Both the position numbers and the translations under genes were made by a program. Of a stretch of 64,000 nt of DNA, positions 7,501 through 15,848 are shown one piece after another (position 1 is the stretch's first letter; every line of letters begins with the position of its first letter). A model generated the notes under the pieces. That model saw nothing but the letters and a program-made list of their open reading frames with translations. It was not told where the DNA came from and searched no databases. The stretch comes from an uncultured Gemmiger sp. (GTDB taxonomy: Bacteria; Bacillota; Clostridia; Oscillospirales; Ruminococcaceae): positions 53,880 to 117,879 of the forward strand of contig CAKSUQ010000003.1 of NCBI GenBank assembly GCA_934502625.1, written 5' to 3'.

Positions 7501-8865
7501 ATGGAAACACAACAAAAAACCTCTCTGACACAGGGCAGCGTGGCGAAGGGGATGCTCTTCTTCGCGGTGCCCATCTTCATCAGCAACCTGTTCCAGCAGC
7601 TGTACAACGCCGCCGATTCCCTCATTGTCGGCAACTTTCTGGGCGGCGAGGCGCTGGCCGCCGTCGGCTCGTCGGGCAGCCTGATCTTTCTGCTGACCGG
7701 CTTCGTCAACGGCGTTTCGTTGGGTGCAGGCGTCGTTGTAGCGCGGTATTTCGGCGCGAAGGACTGGGCGCGGATGCGCCGCACCATCCACACCACCGTC
7801 GCGCTCGGCCTTGCGGCAGGCGCGGTGCTGACCGTCGTCGGCGTGCTGCTGACGCCGCAGATTTTGCGCTGGATGGGCACACCGGACAATGTTCTCGGCA
7901 ACTCGATTGCCTACTTCCGCATGTACTTCTTCGGCTCGATCGCCGTCGTCATGTATAACGTAGGTGCGAGCATTTTGCAGTCTGTCGGCGACAGCAAAAG
8001 CCCGATGCGGTATCTGATCGCCGCGTCGCTCATCAATATTGTGCTGGATTTGCTTCTCGTCGGCTGGCTGCGGATGGGCGTGGCCGCCGCCGCGTTTGCG
8101 ACGATCGCGTCCCAGACGGTCAGCGCGATTCTGGCCTTCGCCAAGCTGACCCGCGCGAAGGCCGAGTGGGCTGTCCACTGGCGCGAGGTGCGGTTCGACG
8201 CGCCGTCGCTGCGGGCGGTCATCGTGCAGGGGCTGCCCTCCGGTGTGCAGAACTCTGTCATCTCGATCGCCAACGTCATTGTGCAGTCCAACATCAACGC
8301 GTTCGGCGCGCAGGCGATGGCGGGCTGCGGTGCATACAGCAAGATCGAGGGCTTTGCGTTTCTGCCCGTGACCTGCTTTTCGATGGCGCTGGCGACGTTT
8401 GTCAGCCAGAACGTCGGCGCAGGCCAGCCTGACCGGGTGCGGCACGGCATGAAGTTCGGCTGCGTCTGCTCGGTGCTGATGGCCGAGGTCGTCGGCGTCA
8501 CCATCTGGCTGGCGTCGCCGTGGCTTATCGGTGCGTTCAGCCGCGAAGCGGACGTCATCGCCTTCGGCGTGCAGCAGGCGCACACGATCTCACTATTCTA
8601 CTGCCTGCTGGCGTTCAGCCATTGCTGTGCGGGCATCCTGCGCGGGCTGGGGCGGCCGGTCGTGCCGATGATGGTGATGCTGCTCGTCTGGTGCGCGCTG
8701 CGCATCACCTACATCACGATCACGCTGCACTTCATCCACGCCATCGGCGTCGTCTTCTGGGCGTACCCGCTGACATGGAGCATCTCGTCGACGCTGTTTG
8801 CTTGGTATATTCTGCACTGCCCGATCCCGAAGCTGGGCGGCGGTGCACCGGAAGTCAAGGTATAA
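7501..8865 (+). CDS. MATE-family efflux transporter
   Basis: Membrane protein of 454 residues and about 12 helices with the MATE pattern: VPIFISNLFQQLYNAADSLI near the N-terminus, repeated as a second half starting about residue 240 (VQGLPSGVQNSVISIANVIV). It should export cationic or drug-like compounds using Na+ or H+. It is immediately downstream of the nucleoid-associated gene and ends at an intrinsic terminator. Substrate is unknown. Two other MATE genes lie in this window at 12876 and 27620. Confidence 0.92.
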   Translation: METQQKTSLTQGSVAKGMLFFAVPIFISNLFQQLYNAADSLIVGNFLGGEALAAVGSSGSLIFLLTGFVNGVSLGAGVVVARYFGAKDWARMRRTIHTTVALGLAAGAVLTVVGVLLTPQILRWMGTPDNVLGNSIAYFRMYFFGSIAVVMYNVGASILQSVGDSKSPMRYLIAASLINIVLDLLLVGWLRMGVAAAAFATIASQTVSAILAFAKLTRAKAEWAVHWREVRFDAPSLRAVIVQGLPSGVQNSVISIANVIVQSNINAFGAQAMAGCGAYSKIEGFAFLPVTCFSMALATFVSQNVGAGQPDRVRHGMKFGCVCSVLMAEVVGVTIWLASPWLIGAFSREADVIAFGVQQAHTISLFYCLLAFSHCCAGILRGLGRPVVPMMVMLLVWCALRITYITITLHFIHAIGVVFWAYPLTWSISSTLFAWYILHCPIPKLGGGAPEVKV

Positions 8866-8868
8866 AAA

Positions 8869-8902
8869 ATTTCCCCGTATCGCAAAAGATACGGGGATTT
8901 TT
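8869..8902 (+). terminator. Intrinsic terminator after MATE gene
   Basis: Hairpin CCCCGTATC-gcaaaa-GATACGGGG followed by ATTTTT, with A-run upstream so that it can work in both directions. Confidence 0.9.
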
Positions 8903-8905
8903 CAT

Positions 8906-9047
8906 GCCTTCCCCCTCAGGGGGAAGGTGGCCGCAGGCCGGATGAGGGGCGAGTGTACCGCAGTAACCCTTCAACGGGTAACATAGGTTGCTCTGCCCCT
9001 CATCAGTCACCTTCGGTGACAGCTTCCCCCTCAGGGGAAGCCTTTTT
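8906..9047. repeat. Family L palindromic element, copy L3
   Basis: About 142 bp, terminal hairpins CTTCCCCCTCAGGGGGAAG and CTTCCCCCTCAGGGGAAG, inner GATGAGGGGC/GCCCCTCATC arms and central ACCCTTCAACGGGT stem. Its right end overlaps the stop codon of the minus-strand GNAT-MnmM gene. Confidence 0.88.
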
Positions 9048-9897
9048 ACTTCTTGATCACAAAGCACGGCAGCGGGGCGGTGTCCGCCCAGTTTGCAAAC
9101 TCGCAGACCAGCACCGTGTACTTTGTCAGCGGCAGGCTGCGGAAAAACGCCAGCGCCGCCTGCTTTTCGGCATCGCCTATGACCTTGCCGCTGTACAGCA
9201 CAGCCGCCAGCACACCGCCGGGGCGCAGGGCATCCAGCGCGGCACACAGGGCGGAAAGACTGCCCTGCGCCGTGGAATGTACGGTGTGCTCGGCCCCCGG
9301 CAGCCAGCCGAAGTTGAACAGCACGCAATCCACCTTGCCGGGCTGCACAAGTTCCCCCAGCTTCGCATGGTCGTAGAGCACCGCACGCCCCACTTTCTCA
9401 TACCCGGCATCGGTCAGGCGCTTGTTCGTGCGGTCCACCGCCTTTTGCTGGATATCCATGGCCAGCACACGGCCGTTCTGCCCGGCCAGACGGCACAAAA
9501 ACAGTGTGTCGTTTCCGTTGCCGCAGGTCGCATCGAGATACAGCCCGCCGGGGGTCACATGCAGCTCCAGAAACTCATGGCACAGCTCCACCGCGGACAG
9601 ATCCGGCACACGGCGGCGCACCAGCCGCCCGCCCTCCGCCACAAAGTCGAACCGCCGCGCCAAAGCACGGCCTGCCTCGTCCCGGGGCAGGGGGGCGGTG
9701 AAGCGTGTGGCCTGCTTTGGGTCCAGCCCGCCGCCGCGCCGCAGCAGTTCCTTTACCAGATAGCTGCCGTAGCCGCGCCCGCGCCACCGGGGCACGACCT
9801 CCAGCCGCAGGATGGTCATGCCGTCCACAACGGCTGTGCCGATGGCCTCGTTTTCCTTATATAGAGTGTAGCAGCCTTTTTCCTGCCTGATCTGCAT
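9046..9897 (-). CDS. GNAT acetyltransferase-MnmM (YtqB) tRNA methyltransferase fusion
   Basis: Two-domain protein of 283 residues. Residues 1-95 form a GNAT domain with the acetyl-CoA motif VPRWRGRGYGSYLVKELL. Residues about 98-283 match the YtqB/MnmM family, with the SAM motif LDATCGNGNDTLFL (121-134), an MDIQ acidic loop and an NFGWLPG segment. MnmM methylates 5-aminomethyl-2-thiouridine at tRNA position 34. B. subtilis YtqB is about 194 residues and lacks the GNAT part, so this is a fusion. The start lies 5 bases after the stop of the Ntn-hydrolase gene, so both form one operon. The acetylation substrate is unknown. Confidence 0.85.
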   Translation of the reverse strand: MQIRQEKGCYTLYKENEAIGTAVVDGMTILRLEVVPRWRGRGYGSYLVKELLRRGGGLDPKQATRFTAPLPRDEAGRALARRFDFVAEGGRLVRRRVPDLSAVELCHEFLELHVTPGGLYLDATCGNGNDTLFLCRLAGQNGRVLAMDIQQKAVDRTNKRLTDAGYEKVGRAVLYDHAKLGELVQPGKVDCVLFNFGWLPGAEHTVHSTAQGSLSALCAALDALRPGGVLAAVLYSGKVIGDAEKQAALAFFRSLPLTKYTVLVCEFANWADTAPLPCFVIKK

Positions 9898-9902
9898 ATA
9901 TA

Positions 9903-11009
9903 TTACCCGCCAATCGTATTTGTGTTCAGGTCGTAGTACAGCACATCATCCCAGTGGCGGCGCAGGGCGATCTGCGCGGTCAGGTCGGTGTCGTCATAGA
10001 CCAGCGACCACTGGGTGTTGCTGGTCACGTCGTTGGGGCTGGGGTCCTGGGCGGCTGCCTGCAATGCCTGCCATGCGGTATCCGCAGGAATATTTCCGTC
10101 TTGGTCGCGCCTTGCCAGCACGTCCATGATCGCGTCATAGCGCTCTTTTCCGTGGCCGTAGATGCCGTTTCTCTGGTTTGGCTGCACCCGGTCGGCATAG
10201 CAGCCGTAAAAGTTCGTGATGGCCGGCATCGCCGTCCAGCGCAGCGGGCGGCCCTCCTGCTCCGGATCATACTCGATAACGCGGCTATCCCCGCCGGCAT
10301 CGGTGACAAAGAAGTGGTAATCGCGCCCGGAGGTCGCAAACATATCGTAGCTGTCCAGCAGCTCCACAGCCTCCTGCGTCGTGGCGGCGCGGTCCAGCAC
10401 CAGCCGGATGGCCAGCGTCGTGAATATCTTCTGCTTGCCGGTGTCCTGGTTGACCGGCTCACTGTCCAGCGTCAGCACAGCGATGGAAACACCGCGCTCG
10501 TTCATGCCGTCCAGGCAGATGAACGGAGCGGTCAGGCAGGCGAGCTTTTTCGCCATGGATATGTCCGGCTGGTTGGCCGAGATATTATCCAGCGCGGCCA
10601 GCGCCACGGATTTATAGCCGTCCTTCGGCGTACAATAAACCAGCATGGCCGAGGTGTCGCGCTTGAAATCATAGTTGCGGCCCATCAGGATATGCCCGTC
10701 GGACACCGTCGCAAAGGCGCTGCATCCATAGTTCGGGGCTTTCATGTGGACCGGCAGCAGGGGAAGTGTTTCCTTTAAAATCGCGTCGATCATCGACTGG
10801 TTGTCGGTGATGCCGTAGTTGATGACATCGTCGATGGAATAATCATACTTGACATCCATGCGGTAAAGGTTATAGTCGTCATACGCGGTGATCTGCTCTA
10901 TGCTGTTTACCGTGCGCAGCCGCCCGGCGTACAGCACGCCGAAGGCCGCCACCGCCAGCAGGATCAATACCAGCATCACAACCAAAATACACCGTATCAT
11001 CTTTTTCAT
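9903..11009 (-). CDS. Membrane-anchored linear-amide C-N hydrolase (C45/choloylglycine-hydrolase-type Ntn fold)
   Basis: Protein of 368 residues with a single N-terminal membrane segment (about 5-27), then an Ntn-hydrolase domain. The likely nucleophile is Cys96 in PNYGCSAFATV, followed by GHILMGRNYDF, a hallmark arrangement of penicillin acylase/bile-salt-hydrolase-like and C45 proteins. In this fold the Cys becomes N-terminal by autocleavage, which here would remove the whole anchor (after Gly95). GMNERGVSIAVL also fits the family. The substrate is an amide, but bile salt, penicillin or N-acyl amino acid cannot be told apart. A good promoter and ribosome site (AAAGGAGG) precede it. Confidence 0.8.
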   Translation of the reverse strand: MKKMIRCILVVMLVLILLAVAAFGVLYAGRLRTVNSIEQITAYDDYNLYRMDVKYDYSIDDVINYGITDNQSMIDAILKETLPLLPVHMKAPNYGCSAFATVSDGHILMGRNYDFKRDTSAMLVYCTPKDGYKSVALAALDNISANQPDISMAKKLACLTAPFICLDGMNERGVSIAVLTLDSEPVNQDTGKQKIFTTLAIRLVLDRAATTQEAVELLDSYDMFATSGRDYHFFVTDAGGDSRVIEYDPEQEGRPLRWTAMPAITNFYGCYADRVQPNQRNGIYGHGKERYDAIMDVLARRDQDGNIPADTAWQALQAAAQDPSPNDVTSNTQWSLVYDDTDLTAQIALRRHWDDVLYYDLNTNTIGG

Positions 11010-11044
11010 AGAAAACGCCTCCTTTATATGTGTTTTATGATTTG

Positions 11045-11080
11045 ATTATATCATATTTTATTGTGCAGCGCAACGCTGCA
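11045..11080 (-). promoter_or_regulatory. Promoter of Ntn hydrolase with dyad over -35
   Basis: TTGCGC (11068-11073) and TATAAT (11045-11050) on the minus strand, 17-base spacer. A perfect dyad TGCAGCG-caa-CGCTGCA (11064-11080) covers the -35 box, suggesting an operator. Confidence 0.75.
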
Positions 11081-11091
11081 AATTGTCATGA

Positions 11092-11142
11092 TTTTCACCG
11101 TTTTTCACATAGTTTTCACTCTCTGACGAAACCTATTTCACA
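11092..11142 (+). promoter_or_regulatory. TTTTCAC octamer array upstream of htrA
   Basis: TTTTCACC (11092), TTTTCACA (11102), TTTTCACT (11113) and ATTTCACA (11135) are direct repeats spaced 10, 11 and 22 bases apart, so on one face of the helix. They resemble the octamers described upstream of B. subtilis htrA/htrB, which respond to the CssRS secretion-stress system. A TATACT box follows at 11152-11157. Confidence 0.65.
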
Positions 11143-11189
11143 ATTAGCCTGTATACTGTAGGCATAGAAAGCGAAAGGAGACGACCAGA

Positions 11190-12650
11190 ATGAGCAACGA
11201 ATACGATTACTCCGGTCTCTACAACCATACATCCGGCGGCGGTCAGCCGAACAGCGGCCAGCCCGAATCCCCCCAGAATTCCCAGCCTGAGCAGAACGCC
11301 CAGCAGCCCGCGCAGAACAATGCCTACCCCAACGTAGGCTCCAGCGGCGCAAACACCGCCAACACGGCGCGCACTGATTATTCCGGCTACGGCAGCAGTG
11401 CCACCCCGAACCCCCAGCCACAGCAGGACGCCAACGGCTACACCAGCAGCTTCAGCGGCGGCAGCGGCAATAACGGCGGCTACAACGGCTACAGCTATTC
11501 CAGCGCACCGCAGCAGCCCCCTGTGCCCGAAAAAAAGAAGGGTAACAAGGTTCTGCTTCGCGTGCTGGCCTGCCTCGGCGTTGCGGCGCTGGGCTTCGGC
11601 AGCGGCTTGGGCGGCGCAGTAGTCGCCAGCCGCGCCGGGCTTACCGGCAATCAGGTCGTCGTGCAGCAGGTCGAGCGCAACACCGATGGTACCGCCACCG
11701 GCAGCACCGACGGCACGAACATGACCGTGCAGCAGATCGCGTCTGTCGTTTCGCCCAGCGTTGTGGCGATCACGACCGAGCAGATGAGCAGCAGCCAGAC
11801 TTGGTTCGGCGGCTACTACGTCCAGAGCGGCGCAGGCTCCGGCGTCATCATCAGTCAGGACGGCTACATCCTGACCTGCGCCCATGTCGTCAGCGGCGCG
11901 ACCAGCGTCAAAGTCCAGCTGAACGGCAGCGACGAGAGCTATGACGCCACCGTCGTCGGGCAGGATTCCACCTCCGACATCGCGGTACTGAAGATCGAAG
12001 CCACCGGGCTGACCCCGGCGGTCATCGGTGACAGCGACGCGCTGGCTGTCGGCGAGGTCGCCGTGGCGGTCGGCAACCCGCTGGGCACGCTGTCCAACAC
12101 CGTCACCGACGGCATCGTCAGCGCCCTGAACCGTCAGGTCACCGTGCAGAACAACGATATGACGCTGATCCAGACCGATGCGTCCATCAGCCCCGGTAAC
12201 TCCGGCGGCGGCCTGTTCAACGGCAACGGCGAGCTGATCGGCATTGTCAACGCGAAGAGCAGCTACAGCGAGGCCGAGGGCATCGGCTTTGCGATCCCCA
12301 TCAATACGGCCATGGACATCGGCCAGCAGCTGATCGAGAACGGCAGTGTGGCACGTCCTGCGCTGGGCATCAAGATCCTTGACGTCACCGACGCGCAGAC
12401 CGCGCAGCAGCTGGGCGTCTCCACGATGGGCGTCTACGTCGTCGAGGTCACGCAGGGCAGCGGTGCCGAGAGCGCCGGTGTGCAGGCGGGCGACCGCGTG
12501 CTGGCCGTGGACGACACGGCGGTCAGCGATTCCAGCGCGCTGAAGAACTACCTGAAGGATAAGAACATCGGCGATACGGTGTCCCTGCAGGTCGAGCGCG
12601 ACGGCAAGGTACTGACGCTGGAGGTCACGCTGAGCTCCAGTGCGTCGTAA
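11190..12650 (+). CDS. htrA: HtrA/DegP-family membrane serine protease with PDZ domain
   Basis: 486-residue protein: long cytoplasmic low-complexity N-terminus rich in Gly, Ser, Asn, Gln (1-115), one membrane helix (about 120-148), a trypsin-like domain and one PDZ domain (about 385-480). The catalytic triad is visible as TCAHVV (His232), SDIAVL (Asp263) and SPGNSGG (Ser338). It degrades misfolded exported proteins at the outer face of the membrane. A tandem TTTTCAC array upstream suggests induction by secretion stress. Monocistronic, with a strong terminator. Confidence 0.95.
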   Translation: MSNEYDYSGLYNHTSGGGQPNSGQPESPQNSQPEQNAQQPAQNNAYPNVGSSGANTANTARTDYSGYGSSATPNPQPQQDANGYTSSFSGGSGNNGGYNGYSYSSAPQQPPVPEKKKGNKVLLRVLACLGVAALGFGSGLGGAVVASRAGLTGNQVVVQQVERNTDGTATGSTDGTNMTVQQIASVVSPSVVAITTEQMSSSQTWFGGYYVQSGAGSGVIISQDGYILTCAHVVSGATSVKVQLNGSDESYDATVVGQDSTSDIAVLKIEATGLTPAVIGDSDALAVGEVAVAVGNPLGTLSNTVTDGIVSALNRQVTVQNNDMTLIQTDASISPGNSGGGLFNGNGELIGIVNAKSSYSEAEGIGFAIPINTAMDIGQQLIENGSVARPALGIKILDVTDAQTAQQLGVSTMGVYVVEVTQGSGAESAGVQAGDRVLAVDDTAVSDSSALKNYLKDKNIGDTVSLQVERDGKVLTLEVTLSSSAS

Positions 12651-12659
12651 TATAAAGTA

Positions 12660-12698
12660 AAAACGGGCAGTGAACCGCAATGGCTCACTGCCCGTTTT
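12660..12698 (+). terminator. Intrinsic terminator of htrA
   Basis: AAAACGGGCAGTGA pairs with TCACTGCCCGTTTT across an 11-base loop; T-run on plus strand. Confidence 0.9.
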
Positions 12699-12741
12699 GT
12701 TTGTGGTTGTTTTCGCTATCGGGTGGCAACGGTAATGTCCT

Positions 12742-12871
12742 GCGGCGGGGTGAGGGCACCCCGCCCTACATCCCGTGGAAAAATTACGCGTAGGGCGGCA
12801 TGCCCTCATGCCGCCGCAAGTTCTCGCGGCCACTCACGCTGTAGGGGGCGGCGTCCTCAACGCCCCGCAGG
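12742..12871. repeat. Family S palindrome cluster S2 (3 elements)
   Basis: Three ~26-bp palindromes with inner stems CGGGGT/ACCCCG, CGGCAT/ATGCCG and GGGCGGCGT/ACGCCCC, separated by about 20 bases. The first two face each other as an inverted pair. They fill the gap between the convergent htrA and MATE genes. Confidence 0.82.
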
Positions 12872-12875
12872 AGGC

Positions 12876-14213
12876 TCACCTCATCTCAAACAGCGTCCGC
12901 CGCTTCCACCAATAATACCCCAGCCCGGCGGCATCCGCCAAAAACCAGCCGATCGGAACGCTCCACCAGATGCCGACAACGCCGATGGCCGGCACCGCCG
13001 ACAGCGCATAGGCCAGTACCACGCGGGTGCCCAGCGAGATCACCGTCAGCACGACCGACATCCCCGGCCGCCCCACGGCGCGGTAGAGGCCGTACAGCAA
13101 AAACAGCCAGCCAATGCCCAAATAGAACGCGCCCTCGATGTGCAGATACCGCACACCCTCGGCGATAACTGCCGTCTCGCCCGCATCGATGAAAATGCGC
13201 ATCAGCGGCGCGGCAAACACATACACCGCCGCGCTGACCGCCACACTGAACACCGCCGCTGCGGCGAACGCGCCGCGCATGCCCTGCTTCAGGCGGTCTT
13301 TCTCCTGCGCACCGTAGTTCTGCGCCAAGAAGATCGAGAACGCGTTGCCGAAATCCTGCACCGGCAGGTACGCGAAGGCGTCGATTTTCACCGCCGCCGC
13401 AAACGCCGCCATGACCGTCGTGCCGAAGCTGTTGACAAGCCCCTGCACGGCGAGGATGCCCAGATTCATCACCGACTGCTGCACGCAGGTCAATGCCGAG
13501 AACGATGCGATCTCCTTCACCCGCGCAGGGCGCAGGCGGGCATGCAGGGCGTCCCGCAGCAGTGGAAACGCGAACCATGTGTACGCCGCGATGCCCACGC
13601 CGGAGGAATACTGCGCAATAACGGTCGCTTCGGCCGCACCGGCGACGCCGCGCCCCAGCCCGCAGACGAACCAGAGGTCAAGCACGATGTTCAGCCCCGC
13701 CGACACCGCCAGAAACACCAGCGGCACGACCGAGTTGCCCAGCGCCCGCAGCAGCGACGCGAAGTAGTTGTACAAAAACGTTGCCGCCAGTCCCACAAAG
13801 ACGATGCGCAGATATTGGCGCATCATCGCATCAATTTCTGCCGGGATGCGCAAGAACCAGAGTATGCCGTCGAATCCTAAGGTAACGGCGGCCACCAGCA
13901 CCGCCGTGACCCCCGCCAACAGCACAAAGCTGGCAAGGATGCCCTCCTTCAGCGCAGCATCGTCCTTCTGGCCGAATTTGATTGAGAATACCGTCCCGCT
14001 GCCCATGGCAAGGCCGAGCAAAATGGACGTCAGAAACGTCATCAGGGTGAACGCCGACCCAACCGCAGCCAGCGCCCCCGTGCCGATGAACCGCCCCACG
14101 ATGAGGGTATCGGCGATGTTGTAGCACTGCTGCAGCAGGTCGCCCAGGATCATCGGCACGGCAAACCGCAGCATCGTCGGCATGACCGCCCCCTGCGTGA
14201 GTTGCTTTTGCAT
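12876..14213 (-). CDS. MATE-family efflux transporter
   Basis: 445-residue polytopic protein, about 12 helices. The start MQKQLTQGAVMPTMLRFAVP and LLQQCYNIADTLIVGRFIG match the MATE N-half, and the second half begins near residue 240. Substrate unknown; likely Na+ or H+ driven multidrug export. The ATG chosen lies 11 bases after AGAGG; the longer in-frame start at 14345 would run through the promoter and an S palindrome. Its own consensus promoter is present. Confidence 0.92.
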   Translation of the reverse strand: MQKQLTQGAVMPTMLRFAVPMILGDLLQQCYNIADTLIVGRFIGTGALAAVGSAFTLMTFLTSILLGLAMGSGTVFSIKFGQKDDAALKEGILASFVLLAGVTAVLVAAVTLGFDGILWFLRIPAEIDAMMRQYLRIVFVGLAATFLYNYFASLLRALGNSVVPLVFLAVSAGLNIVLDLWFVCGLGRGVAGAAEATVIAQYSSGVGIAAYTWFAFPLLRDALHARLRPARVKEIASFSALTCVQQSVMNLGILAVQGLVNSFGTTVMAAFAAAVKIDAFAYLPVQDFGNAFSIFLAQNYGAQEKDRLKQGMRGAFAAAAVFSVAVSAAVYVFAAPLMRIFIDAGETAVIAEGVRYLHIEGAFYLGIGWLFLLYGLYRAVGRPGMSVVLTVISLGTRVVLAYALSAVPAIGVVGIWWSVPIGWFLADAAGLGYYWWKRRTLFEMR

Positions 14214-14253
14214 GGAATGGATAACCTCTTTTCCTGTTTTTACACTATTTATC

Positions 14254-14282
14254 AGTATAGAACAGGGAAGGGGAAATGTCAA
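14254..14282 (-). promoter_or_regulatory. Promoter of MATE gene at 12876
   Basis: TTGACA (14277-14282) and TATACT (14254-14259) with a 17-base spacer on the minus strand. Confidence 0.8.
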
Positions 14283-14289
14283 AAGCGGT

Positions 14290-14460
14290 CGTAGGGGTCG
14301 GCGTCTCCGACGACCCGCTGCTGCCTTGCGGCGGTATGAGGGCATACCGCCCTACGTGCAACTTTACAGCAGGATGTAGGGCGGGGTGCCCTCACCCCGC
14401 CGTTGGAGTTTGCGGCTGCCGCCAACTTTCCGGGGCGTCGGGGACGCCGCCCCCTACAAC
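14290..14460. repeat. Family S palindrome cluster S3 (4 elements)
   Basis: Four palindromes with four different inner stems: GGGTCGGCGT type, CGGTAT/ATACCG, CGGGGT/ACCCCG and GGCGTCG/CGACGCC. All keep the outer GTAGGG or CCCTAC edge. They occupy the whole gap between spoVAE and the MATE promoter. Confidence 0.82.
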
Positions 14461-14469
14461 CCGGCCGCA

Positions 14470-14826
14470 CTAGTTCTGATCCTTACTTTTTCCCACCAAT
14501 GCCGCCGACAACCCAAAAATCAAACTCGCCGCTATGCCGCCGGACGCCGCCGTCAGCCCACCCGTAAACGCCCCCGGCAGGCCGCACTCATCCACGGCGT
14601 TCTGCACACCCTGCGCCAGCAGATGCCCGAAACCCAACAGCGGCACGCTTGCGCCTGCCCCGGCGAAATCCGCCAGCGGCTTGTACACCCCAACAGCGCT
14701 CAACACCACGCCCGCCACGACGTAGCCGGTCAGGATTCTGGCGGGGGAGAGCTTCGTATAGTCAATAAAAAGCTGCCCCACAACGCAGATTGCGCCGCCA
14801 ATCACGAACGCCCAGACGTAGTTCAT
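14470..14826 (-). CDS. spoVAE: Stage V sporulation protein AE
   Basis: Hydrophobic 118-residue membrane protein with four predicted helices, starting MNYVWAFVIGGAICVVGQLF, the standard SpoVAE (AEb) opening. The SpoVA proteins form the channel that moves dipicolinic acid into the forespore and out on germination. Its start overlaps the end of spoVAD by 4 bases. It is homologous to SpoVAC, which shares the VWAFLVGGAIC motif. Third gene of the minimal clostridial spoVAC-AD-AE operon. Confidence 0.95.
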   Translation of the reverse strand: MNYVWAFVIGGAICVVGQLFIDYTKLSPARILTGYVVAGVVLSAVGVYKPLADFAGAGASVPLLGFGHLLAQGVQNAVDECGLPGAFTGGLTAASGGIAASLIFGLSAALVGKSKDQN

Positions 14827-15845
14827 ACCGCACCTCCCAGCTCAACACAGTGGGCGATGCCGGGGATGCTCTCGCCCTGCAAAAACGTCGTCTGGCTCAT
14901 CAGCGCGCCCGTGGCAAGGAACAGCACCCGCCGCAGCTGCCCCGCCGCCAGCATCGGCAGGATTTTGCAGCACAGCACCGCCGCACTGCACCCTGCGCCG
15001 CTGCCGCCTGCCTGTACATTCTGCCCGTTTGTGTCGTATAATAGGCAGCCGCAGTCCTTGTGGTTGTCCAGCGGCAGTCCCTCCTTCGCCATCTGCTCGT
15101 GCAGCAGCGCCGTGCCGACCTCGCCAAGGTCGCCCGTGAAGATCGCGTCAAAATCCTGCGGGCTTGTCCCCGTGGCCGCAAAATAGCGCAACAGCGTCGA
15201 CGCGGCGGCGGGCATCATCGCCGCGCCCATGTTGTTGATGTCGTGTACCTCAAAATCCTGCACGCGGCCAAACGTCACCGACCGCACCGGCACGCCGGGC
15301 AGCCCCTCGGCGTGGGCGCGGACAAGGCACGCCCCCGCCGCTGTGGCCGTCCACTGGGCGGTGGGGGTGCGCTTCGCGCCGTATTCCAGCGGCGTGCGGA
15401 ACTGCCGCTCCGCCGCGCAGAAATGGCTGCTCGTCAGCGCGAGGGTGCGCTCGGCCAGACCGCTCGCCGCGAAGGCTGCCGCCAGCGCCAGCGTCTCGGC
15501 CATCGTACTGCACGCGCCGTACACCCCGGCGAAGGGCACGCCCAGCTCCCGCATCGTGTAGTTGCTGGCCGTACACTGCGCCTGCAGGTCGCCCGCGAAG
15601 GCAATATCGACCTTGCTGCGTGAAACATCCGCCTTGCGCAGGCAGAGCTCCACCGCCTTGCGCTGCAAAATGCTCTCGGCCTGCTCCCAATTTTCGCAGC
15701 CCTGTTCGCCAAAGCCCGCGTCCTGCGTCACAAAGTCAAACGCCGCCGCCAGCGGCCCCTCGCTCTCTTTTTTGCCGCCTGCCGCTGCCCACGCCGCCAC
15801 GGTCGGCGGTGCGTCAAACAGCAGGGTATCGCCTCTGCGTGTCAT
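14823..15845 (-). CDS. spoVAD: Stage V sporulation protein AD
   Basis: Soluble thiolase-fold protein of 340 residues, the dipicolinate-binding member of the SpoVA complex. Recognisable segments are DAGFGEQGCENWEQAES, the FAGDLQAQCTASNYTMRELG loop and GVYGACSTMAETLALA. It is membrane-associated through SpoVAC and SpoVAE. Start is 3 bases after the spoVAC stop and its end overlaps spoVAE, so the three are translationally linked. Confidence 0.96.
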   Translation of the reverse strand: MTRRGDTLLFDAPPTVAAWAAAGGKKESEGPLAAAFDFVTQDAGFGEQGCENWEQAESILQRKAVELCLRKADVSRSKVDIAFAGDLQAQCTASNYTMRELGVPFAGVYGACSTMAETLALAAAFAASGLAERTLALTSSHFCAAERQFRTPLEYGAKRTPTAQWTATAAGACLVRAHAEGLPGVPVRSVTFGRVQDFEVHDINNMGAAMMPAAASTLLRYFAATGTSPQDFDAIFTGDLGEVGTALLHEQMAKEGLPLDNHKDCGCLLYDTNGQNVQAGGSGAGCSAAVLCCKILPMLAAGQLRRVLFLATGALMSQTTFLQGESIPGIAHCVELGGAV

Positions 15846-15848
15846 GCT

